A DNA stretch of 7,865 nucleotides from JAKAWQ01 sp035503055 (GTDB lineage: Bacteria > Pseudomonadota > Alphaproteobacteria > Acetobacterales > Acetobacteraceae). Each line of letters begins with the position of its first letter. Within the stretch, counting starts at the first letter, position 1. The translations under genes and the position numbers were made by a program. The notes under the pieces were generated by a model. The model was given only the letters and a program-made list of their open reading frames with translations, had not been told where the DNA came from and did no database searches. Shown here one piece after another: positions 1 to 4,817 of this stretch. The stretch covers positions 1 to 7,865 of the forward strand of contig DATJTV010000278.1 in the NCBI GenBank assembly GCA_035503055.1, read 5' to 3'.

Positions 1-1
1 C

Positions 2-202
2 TACGAGGGCCTCTATCGCACGCTCGCCCAGTCGCAGGCCGAGCCGGTGCCCTGGTCGGGCGCGCTCGCGGAGCGGGTCGAGGCCGAGCGCAGCCGAAAA
101 CTTCCCCGTGCCGGCCTCGCCGAGCGCCAGCAATGGCGCGACCGGAGGCTGATGGCGCTCGCCCTCCACCTCGCCCGCGACGAGAAGGAAATCGGGAAGT
201 AG
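2..202 (+). CDS. C-terminal end of an unrecognised protein (partial, 5' end outside window)
   Basis: An open frame enters from the left edge and ends at TAG (200-202), giving the last 66 residues, from YEGLYRTLAQ to RDEKEIGK. Third codon positions are almost all G or C, as in the real genes of this window, which supports coding. The piece is rich in Arg, Ala, Glu and Leu, looks helical and soluble, and has no membrane segment or cysteine. I do not recognise the family; the N-terminal domain that would identify it lies outside the window. It converges on the transporter gene ending at 334, so it is not part of that transcription unit. The minus-strand reading of the same DNA is Arg/Ser-rich and looks like a shadow. 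Confidence 0.55.
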   Translation, partial: YEGLYRTLAQSQAEPVPWSGALAERVEAERSRKLPRAGLAERQQWRDRRLMALALHLARDEKEIGK

Positions 203-278
203 AGCCGGATGAGTGAGCGGCGGCGAACGCGTCGCGCTCCGGACCCGATCAGGTTCATCCGCTGCGCCAGATCGTCGA

Positions 279-291
279 GGGGCTCGGCCCC
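279..291. terminator. Short GC hairpin between convergent genes, possible weak bidirectional terminator
   Basis: GGGGC (279-283) and GCCCC (287-291) can pair as a perfect 5-bp stem around a TCG loop, between two converging genes. There is no T-run on either side, so it is not a canonical intrinsic terminator, and short GC palindromes are common in DNA this GC-rich. Position is the main argument. Confidence 0.2.
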
Positions 292-312
292 GGCATGGCC
301 CCCGGCATGGCC
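289..312. repeat. Perfect 12-bp tandem duplication in the convergent spacer
   Basis: The 12-mer CCCGGCATGGCC occurs twice head to tail (289-300 and 301-312) between the stop of the left partial gene (202) and the stop of the transporter (334). It probably arose by replication slippage. The 131-bp spacer otherwise shows no gene I can support. Confidence 0.6.
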
Positions 313-333
313 ACGCCGTGTGTCGGAGAAAAT

Positions 334-1710
334 CTACTCGGCAGCGGCCTTCACCGTCGCCACCCCCACGTCCCTATTGAGCTCCTCCAAAGATCGCCCA
401 GCCGTCTCCGGGATCAGGACCCGCGTCAGGATGGCGCCGAGGATCGAAAAACCCGCCATGGTGTAGATCGCGCCCACCACGCCGGTCCGGGCAAAAATCA
501 GCGGAAACAGGAACGCCGTGAGGGAGGCGCCGATGCGGCCGCCGGCGACAGAGATCGCCTGGCCGATGGTGCGCACCCGCGTCGGCGCCAGCTCCACGCC
601 GAGAATGCCAGTGCCGCTCACGATGTTCGGCCCGCGCAGTGCCAGCGTGTAGAGCCCATAGAGCACGAACCCGAGCCCCGGCGCCGCCAGCACGGACTCG
701 TGCAGCCCGGCGAACAGGGTCAGCATGATTCCGGCGCCGAGGAACCCGTAGCCTTGCAACGGCTTGCGCCCGAGCCAGTCGATCAACATCAGCGCCGCGA
801 CAAGGTCGCCGGGCAGACCGAACAGCACGCTCATGCCGATCGAGAAGGTGGTCGCCGAGAGGCCGAGCCCCTTGGCGATCAGCGAGGGGCCGAACAGCGT
901 GCCGGAATAGGCAACGATGTCGAACACCATCCACAGCAGGGCCGTGGCGAAGATCGGCCCGGCATGCTGGGCGAACACCGCGCCGAACGGGCGGTCATCC
1001 TTGCTCGGCAGCAGCGCCGCGGGCTCGCCGCTCACACGCTGCACCACCGCCGCGGCCCCCTCTTGGTCATCGGCGAGGCGCGCGAGGAAGCGGGCGGTCT
1101 CCGGCATCTTGCGCCGCAGATAGAGCACCGAGAGCGCCGGCACGGCACCGAAGGCGAGCACGATGCGCCACACCATCCCCGGCCCGACGCCCGCGCGCTC
1201 TAGGATCAGTGTGAGGAGCGCTGCTGCCAGCGCGCCGCTCGACCACATGACGCCGAAGCCGATGCCGATCTTGCGACCGCGATCGCGGCGGTTGGCGTGC
1301 TCCGCCATGATGGTCGGCGACAGCACGTAATCCGCGCCGACGCCGATGCCGAGGACAAAGCGCACCGCGATCAGCGCCCACAGGCTGCCCACGAATATCT
1401 GCGCGATGGCCGCGATCGCCATCAGCGTCACGTCGATGCCGTAGAACTTCTTGCGCCCGCCCTGCGCAAGAAAGCCGAACAGCAGGGCGCCGATCGCGGC
1501 ACCGACCAGCGCCGAACCGGCCAGCCCCGCCCCTTGGATGGAGCTCACCTTTGCGACGCCAAAGGAGGCCAGAACGAGCGGCAGCACGATGCCGATGGAG
1601 GAGAGGTCATAGCCGTCGGTGAAGACGCCCATACCGGTCGTGAAGATGGCGAGCCAATGAAAGCGCTTGATCGGCTGTTCATCGAGCTGAGCGAAGGATG
1701 GCGCGGCCAC
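334..1710 (-). CDS. MFS transporter, PHS/Pho84-like (probable phosphate or related anion:H+ symporter)
   Basis: A 458-residue inner-membrane protein with about 12 hydrophobic segments and MFS loop signatures: GGRKK (84-88) after TM2, DWLGRK (311-316) between TM8 and TM9, and PETAGRSLEEL (434-444) after TM12, as in sugar/phosphate porters. Several positions match the phosphate:H+ symporter family (PiPT of Piriformospora, yeast Pho84). These are FTDGYD (30-35) in TM1, GADY (125-128) in TM4, the W-x3-D-x3-Y triad W260/D264/Y268 in TM7, GPN with N362 in TM10, and SVAGGRIGAS, where R392 sits at the family's lysine. The glutamine of the family's phosphate site looks like Met here. The likely substrate is inorganic phosphate (hence possibly arsenate) or an organic anion. 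The start is GTG (1710-1708) with GGAG 9 nt upstream. It follows arsM on the same strand after 127 bp that hold a possible promoter of its own. MFS assignment is firm; substrate is inferred. Confidence 0.88.
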   Translation of the reverse strand: MAAPSFAQLDEQPIKRFHWLAIFTTGMGVFTDGYDLSSIGIVLPLVLASFGVAKVSSIQGAGLAGSALVGAAIGALLFGFLAQGGRKKFYGIDVTLMAIAAIAQIFVGSLWALIAVRFVLGIGVGADYVLSPTIMAEHANRRDRGRKIGIGFGVMWSSGALAAALLTLILERAGVGPGMVWRIVLAFGAVPALSVLYLRRKMPETARFLARLADDQEGAAAVVQRVSGEPAALLPSKDDRPFGAVFAQHAGPIFATALLWMVFDIVAYSGTLFGPSLIAKGLGLSATTFSIGMSVLFGLPGDLVAALMLIDWLGRKPLQGYGFLGAGIMLTLFAGLHESVLAAPGLGFVLYGLYTLALRGPNIVSGTGILGVELAPTRVRTIGQAISVAGGRIGASLTAFLFPLIFARTGVVGAIYTMAGFSILGAILTRVLIPETAGRSLEELNRDVGVATVKAAAE

Positions 1711-1762
1711 GGCAGGGCACTCCGGAGAGTTGCGGACGTGCAGCGCCTACTGCTTGTCCCGT

Positions 1763-1800
1763 ATTATCCGGATGACCGCCCGATGACCGTCTGATGATCA
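1763..1800 (-). promoter_or_regulatory. Pho-box-like 11-bp direct repeats and -10-like element upstream of the MFS gene
   Basis: Read on the minus strand, CGGTCATC occurs at 1789-1782 and 1778-1771. A degenerate third copy, TGATCATC, lies at 1800-1793, so all three are exactly 11 bp apart. PhoB sites are 11-bp direct repeats of CTGTCAT plus an AT-rich 4-mer; the two good copies match 6 of 7 bases, but their 4-mers are GC-rich. A -10-like GATAAT follows at 1768-1763, predicting a leader of about 45 nt before the GTG at 1710. The gap from box to -10 does not match E. coli phoA (3 nt from the last copy pair, 14 nt from the first, against about 10). A palindrome, CTGATGATCAG (1791-1801), overlaps the third copy. 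The gene's similarity to phosphate symporters makes PhoB control plausible. Confidence 0.42.
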
Positions 1801-1802
1801 GG

Positions 1803-1821
1803 CCCATCGTCAAAGGATGGG
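1803..1821 (-). terminator. Possible weak stem-loop after arsM
   Basis: CCCATC (1803-1808) and GATGGG (1816-1821) can form a 6-bp stem with a 7-nt loop, 17 bp past the arsM stop on the minus strand. No U-run follows, so any termination would be partial, or the structure may simply stabilise the arsM mRNA 3' end. It lies just upstream of the direct repeats of the next gene. Confidence 0.25.
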
Positions 1822-1837
1822 AGGCAAAGGCGATCTT

Positions 1838-2605
1838 TCAGGCGCACGGCCTTTCCGCAGTGATCGCGGCCGAGGCGACGCAGGCCTCGATCCCGCGCCC
1901 CGGCGCCCAGGAGGCGATGGTCTCGCCGATCTCGGGCTTCGGCTCGATCCGCACGGCGATGAAGCCGGCGGCTTCGAGCATTGCCTCGAGGTCCGCGATC
2001 CCGGCCGCGCCGGCCACGCAGCCGCAAAGCAGTGCCGGGTCGGCGGCGAGATCCGGCGGCAGCGGCGCGATGTTGACGACATCGGCGACGGCGAGCCGTC
2101 CCCCCGGCTTCAGCACGCGGAAGGCCTCGCGGAACACCTTCTCCTTCTCGGGCACGAGGTTGATCACACAGTTCGAGATGATCACGTCGGCGATCGCGTC
2201 GGGCAGCGGAAGTGCGACGATGTCGCCGGCGCGGAATTCGACATTGGCAAGCCCGAGCCTGGCGGCGTTGCTCCGCGCCCGCGCCAGCATCTCCGCGGTC
2301 ATGTCGACCCCGATGACGTGCCCCGTGGGACCCACCGCGCGCGCGGCGAGGAAGCAATCGAACCCCGCCCCGCTCCCGAGATCGACCACCACCTCGCCCG
2401 GGCGGAGGCTCGCGATTGCCTGGGGGTTGCCGCAGCCGAGGCCGAGATTGGCCCCCTCGCCCGCCTGCTGAAGCTCGGCCTCCGAGTAGCCGATCCGGCG
2501 GGATTTTTCGGCAAGCTCCGGCTCGGAGCCGCCGCAGCAGGAAGAATTGGCGGCGATGCCGGCGTAGCGGCTCCGGACCATCGCGCGAATGGCGTGCTCT
2601 TCCAT
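1838..2605 (-). CDS. arsM: Arsenite S-adenosylmethionine methyltransferase
   Basis: This cytosolic enzyme methylates As(III) with S-adenosylmethionine through mono- and dimethyl to trimethyl species, turning arsenite into volatile or exported forms. The 255-residue product has the ArsM layout: N-terminal helix HAIRAMVRSRYAGIA, a Cys-Cys-Gly-Gly motif (C23, C24), and GLGCGNP with C58. The SAM-binding motif I is VVVDLGSGAGFDCFLAA (72-88), followed by GVDMTAEML (99-107), SNCVINL with C146, and LKPGGRLAVAD (165-175). A CGCVAG motif with C196 follows. C58, C146 and C196 correspond to the three As(III)-binding cysteines known from algal CmArsM (C72, C174, C224). I chose ATG 2605 because GGAG lies 8 nt upstream and the N-terminus then fits the family. 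ATG 2623 is the alternative (261 residues); its ATG overlaps the arsR TGA as ATGA, which would couple translation. It is probably co-transcribed with arsR. Confidence 0.95.
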   Translation of the reverse strand: MEEHAIRAMVRSRYAGIAANSSCCGGSEPELAEKSRRIGYSEAELQQAGEGANLGLGCGNPQAIASLRPGEVVVDLGSGAGFDCFLAARAVGPTGHVIGVDMTAEMLARARSNAARLGLANVEFRAGDIVALPLPDAIADVIISNCVINLVPEKEKVFREAFRVLKPGGRLAVADVVNIAPLPPDLAADPALLCGCVAGAAGIADLEAMLEAAGFIAVRIEPKPEIGETIASWAPGRGIEACVASAAITAERPCA

Positions 2606-2619
2606 CTTCTCCTCTCCGT

Positions 2620-2961
2620 TCATGCGGCTTCGTCCTCGGCAAGGACGGGATAGGGCCCCTTGGCCGGGTCGCCCGCGAGTGAGGCGAGCCACGCGCCGAG
2701 CTTGTGAAACGAGGCGCGTTTCAGCCGGTAATAGACGAATTTTCCTGACTTTTTTGCCTCGACGAGCCCGGACTCGGTCAGGATCCGCATGTGATGGCTG
2801 ACGCTCGGCTGGGCGAGGCCGACCAGCCGCTCGAGGTCGCCCGCCGAAACCCGGTCCTCGGGCGAGCAGCAGATCGCCTCGGGCCGGGCGAGGGCGGCGA
2901 CGATGCAGAGCCGCGCCGGGTCGGCCAGCGCCTTGAAAACTCTCTCGGGCAGCTCGATCAT
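2620..2961 (-). CDS. arsR: ArsR/SmtB-family metalloid-responsive transcriptional repressor
   Basis: A 113-residue winged-helix repressor, typical in length for ArsR. It begins MIELPERVFKALADPARL, the usual first helix. The recognition helix is AQPSVSHHMRILTESGLV (50-67), and the wing is KKSGKFVYYRL (70-80). Cysteines at 19, 31 and 32 are candidate As(III) ligands. The Cys-Cys pair sits where E. coli ArsR has its CxCxxC-type site, but the spacing differs, so sensing may use a different cysteine set. As(III) binding would release DNA and induce arsM. The frame is open to 3033, but the extension lacks homology and crosses the promoter; ATG 2961 gives a family-like N-terminus. No Shine-Dalgarno precedes it, which fits the predicted leaderless mRNA. 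It lies directly before arsM (14 bp gap, or 4 bp overlap if arsM starts at 2623). Confidence 0.92.
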   Translation of the reverse strand: MIELPERVFKALADPARLCIVAALARPEAICCSPEDRVSAGDLERLVGLAQPSVSHHMRILTESGLVEAKKSGKFVYYRLKRASFHKLGAWLASLAGDPAKGPYPVLAEDEAA

Positions 2962-2967
2962 GCGGCC

Positions 2968-2995
2968 ATCATATCGATAGATTTGAATTTGTCTA
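2968..2995 (-). promoter_or_regulatory. arsR promoter (sigma70-like), predicted leaderless
   Basis: On the minus strand, TAGACA (2995-2990, 5 of 6 to TTGACA) and TATGAT (2973-2968, 5 of 6 to TATAAT) are separated by 16 bp. Only six bases (GGCCGC) lie between the -10 and the arsR ATG at 2961, so the first transcribed base would be at or next to the A of the start codon. The stretch is AT-rich against the surrounding DNA. Confidence 0.55.
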
Positions 2996-3002
2996 TCTAT
3001 AT
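2971..3002. promoter_or_regulatory. Candidate ArsR operator: 11-10-11 imperfect inverted repeat
   Basis: ATATCGATAGA (2971-2981) and TCTATCTATAT (2992-3002) are inverted copies with 10 of 11 pairs matching, around the 10-bp centre TTTGAATTTG. The repeat covers the arsR -35 and spacer and overlaps the -10 by three bases. It also covers a possible plus-strand -10. ArsR/SmtB dimers bind AT-rich inverted repeats that overlap their own promoters, so autorepression is the simplest reading. The arms are longer and further apart than the usual 12-2-12 sites. Confidence 0.6.
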
Positions 3003-3003
3003 T
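2998..3003 (+). promoter_or_regulatory. Possible -10 element of the divergent Nramp-like gene
   Basis: TATATT (5 of 6 to TATAAT) lies inside the right arm of the inverted repeat and points towards the gene starting at 3067, leaving a leader of about 57 nt. I see no convincing -35 at 16-18 bp, so this is weak. If correct, the repressor would cover both divergent promoters. Confidence 0.3.
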
Positions 3004-3066
3004 CGCGCGCGCTCGACATCCGGTTGGCCCCATGACACCTCATCGCCCGGGCAGGGAGACAAACGG

Positions 3067-4323
3067 TTGCCCGAGGATCCCGAGACGGCGGCAAATTCGC
3101 GGAAAACTCCGCCCCGGCGCGCCTTCTGGCGCCCGCTCCTCTGGGCATTCGGGCCCGGCCTCGTCGCCATGCTCGCCGACACCGATGCCGGCAGCGTCAT
3201 CACCGTGGCCCAGAGCGGCGCGGTCTGGGGCTATCGGCTGCTGCTGCCCAATCTCCTCCTCATCCCCTTCATGTTCATGGCCCAGGAGCTGGCGCTCCGG
3301 CTCGGCCTCGGCACCGGTCAGGGGCTCGCCGAGCTGGTCCGCCGCCGCGCCGGCCGCGTGCCCGCGCTCGCACTCCTTTCCCTCCTCGCCGCGAGCAGCC
3401 TCGGCGCGTTGGTGAGCGAGCTTGCCGGCCTCGCCGGCGCGGGCGCCGTCCTCGGGGTTCCCGTCTGGCTTTCCATGGCCGCCACGGTCGGCGGGCTGAT
3501 GCTCGTGGTCGGCACCGGCTCCTACCGCTCGGTCGAGCGCATCGCCCTCTTTCTCGGACTCTTCGAGCTCGCCTTCTTCGTCATGGCCTGGAAAGCCGCG
3601 CCGGATTTTTCCCGCGTTCTCGCCGAAGCCCGCCAGGTGCCGCTCCGCGATCCCTCCTATCTCTGGCTGCTCGCCGCCAATCTCGGCACCAGCATCATCC
3701 CCTGGGCGCTCGTCTATCAGCAGTCGGCGAGCGTCGACAAAGGCCTCGGCCCGGGCCAGATCCGCCTCTCCCGGATCGAGACGCTCGCCGGCGTCATCCT
3801 CTGCCAGGCGATCACTTCCGCCCTCCTCATCGCCGCCGCCGCGACGCTCGGCAACGGGCAGAAACTCGGCTCGGTGGGCGAGATCGAGGCCGCCTTCGCC
3901 ACCACCCTCGGGCCAACGGCCGGCCGGCTGGTCTTCATCCTCGGCCTGAGCGGTGCGGCGCTGGTGGCGGCGATCGTCGCCTGCCTCGCCTTCGCCTGGT
4001 CCTTCGGCGAGGCGCTCGGCGTCCGCCGCTCGCTCGAGCACCATCCCGCCGAGGCGCCGTGGTTCTACGCCACGATCGCCGCGATGCTGCTCGCCGCAGG
4101 CGCCCTCGTCGCCTCCGGCGTGAACCTCGTCTCGCTCGCGGTCGGCGCCGGGGTCGCGAACGCGATCCTGCTGCCCGCGATCCTTCTTCTCCTCGTCTTC
4201 CTCGCGCGCACGTCGTTGCCGCCGGCGCTCCGCCTCCAGGGGCCCGGCGGTGCCGCGATCGCCGCAGCCCTTCTCGGCGTCGGCGCGCTCGGGCTCATCG
4301 CCGGCCTCGCCGGCACGGGATGA
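3067..4323 (+). CDS. Nramp-related (SLC11-like) divalent metal transporter
   Basis: A 418-residue integral membrane protein with about 11 hydrophobic segments. It belongs to the Nramp-related branch of the LeuT-fold metal transporters. TM1 reads FGPGLVAMLADTDAGS (28-43), followed by QSGAVWGYRLLLPNLLLIP (49-67). TM6 reads IIPWALVYQQSA (210-221) followed by VDKGL. Classical MntH/Nramp has DPGN in TM1 and MPHN in TM6. Here the aspartate (D40) stays, Asn becomes Ser43, and the Met and His become Ile211 and Trp213, so Mn/Fe selectivity is not expected. Nramp-related Mg/Mn transporters have similarly altered sites; the substrate here is unknown (Mg, Mn and Ni are candidates). The open frame reaches back to 2791, but that part lies over arsR. 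TTG 3067 is the likely start, with AGGGAG 8 nt upstream. Its stop directly abuts the stop of the convergent gene at 4324. Confidence 0.87.
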   Translation: MPEDPETAANSRKTPPRRAFWRPLLWAFGPGLVAMLADTDAGSVITVAQSGAVWGYRLLLPNLLLIPFMFMAQELALRLGLGTGQGLAELVRRRAGRVPALALLSLLAASSLGALVSELAGLAGAGAVLGVPVWLSMAATVGGLMLVVGTGSYRSVERIALFLGLFELAFFVMAWKAAPDFSRVLAEARQVPLRDPSYLWLLAANLGTSIIPWALVYQQSASVDKGLGPGQIRLSRIETLAGVILCQAITSALLIAAAATLGNGQKLGSVGEIEAAFATTLGPTAGRLVFILGLSGAALVAAIVACLAFAWSFGEALGVRRSLEHHPAEAPWFYATIAAMLLAAGALVASGVNLVSLAVGAGVANAILLPAILLLLVFLARTSLPPALRLQGPGGAAIAAALLGVGALGLIAGLAGTG

Positions 4324-4809
4324 TTAGGGGCTTTCCGCGCTCAGCGCACGCGCGGCGGCGAAGTCGAGGCTCACCAGCGCGGCCCCATCGTGATAAACGA
4401 ACCGCGCCTGCCGCCGACGCGAGGCGAGTCTTGCCGGCAGCGGCGCATAGCGCATCCCCTCCCCGCCCAGCAGCGGCACGATCGCGCCGATATCCGTCAC
4501 GTCGTGCAGCTCGACCCGCAGCAAAGTAAGCCGCCGCCCCTCCCCGTCCCGGCCTGCAAAGGGCACGCCGGCGAGGCGGAGAAAGCTCGTCGGATCGGAG
4601 CAGCCCGCGAAGCCTTCGACGAAGCTCGCCTCGACGAGGTCGAGATCCTGCACCGAAGGCGCCTCGGCGCCGGCGCGCTCTCCGGGGGGAAGATGCGGGG
4701 TCTGCCATTGCGCCGGCCGCTCCGCGCGGTTGTGCCCGCGCCCGGCGCGGCCCCCCTCATGGCCACCATCCCCGTCATGGTGATGGGGATGCTCGTGATC
4801 GAGATGCAT
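4324..4809 (-). CDS. Small protein with His-rich N-terminus, downstream of the ureohydrolase
   Basis: A 161-residue protein of unknown family. The first 26 residues hold eight histidines (2, 5, 7, 9, 10, 11, 17, 26) plus several Asp and Glu, including HPHHHDGDGGH. Such tails bind Ni, Zn or Co and occur on nickel chaperones such as HypB, UreE and SlyD. A polar linker follows to about residue 52, then a compact domain (54-157) with recognisable stretches VEGFAGCSDPTSFLRLAGVP, VTDIGAIVPLL and RRRQARFVYHDG. It has no membrane segment and only one cysteine. The start is ATG 4809, 8 bp after the ureohydrolase TGA; GAGG overlaps that stop codon, so translation is likely coupled. Context suggests metal delivery or storage for the ureohydrolase; this is inference, and the C-terminal domain gives no functional clue that I recognise. 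Confidence 0.8.
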   Translation of the reverse strand: MHLDHEHPHHHDGDGGHEGGRAGRGHNRAERPAQWQTPHLPPGERAGAEAPSVQDLDLVEASFVEGFAGCSDPTSFLRLAGVPFAGRDGEGRRLTLLRVELHDVTDIGAIVPLLGGEGMRYAPLPARLASRRRQARFVYHDGAALVSLDFAAARALSAESP

Positions 4810-4817
4810 GGCCCGCC

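Noticed and set aside
295..1203. Long plus-strand open frame opposite the MFS gene
   Set aside because: Its product is an Arg/His/Gln/Glu-rich polypeptide without domains, as expected from the antisense of a GC-rich membrane-protein gene; the minus strand encodes a clear transporter.
2962..3033. Longer ArsR beginning at 3033
   Set aside because: The 24 extra residues are Arg-rich, unlike the family, and would span the predicted promoter and inverted repeat.
2791..3066. N-terminal extension of the Nramp-like protein back to 2791
   Set aside because: It would run antisense through arsR and across the promoter region, has no family resemblance, and a good ribosome binding site lies before TTG 3067.
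3040..4044. Long minus-strand open frame opposite the Nramp-like gene
   Set aside because: The product is Gly/Glu/Arg-rich low-complexity sequence with no recognisable domain; the plus strand has conserved transporter motifs.
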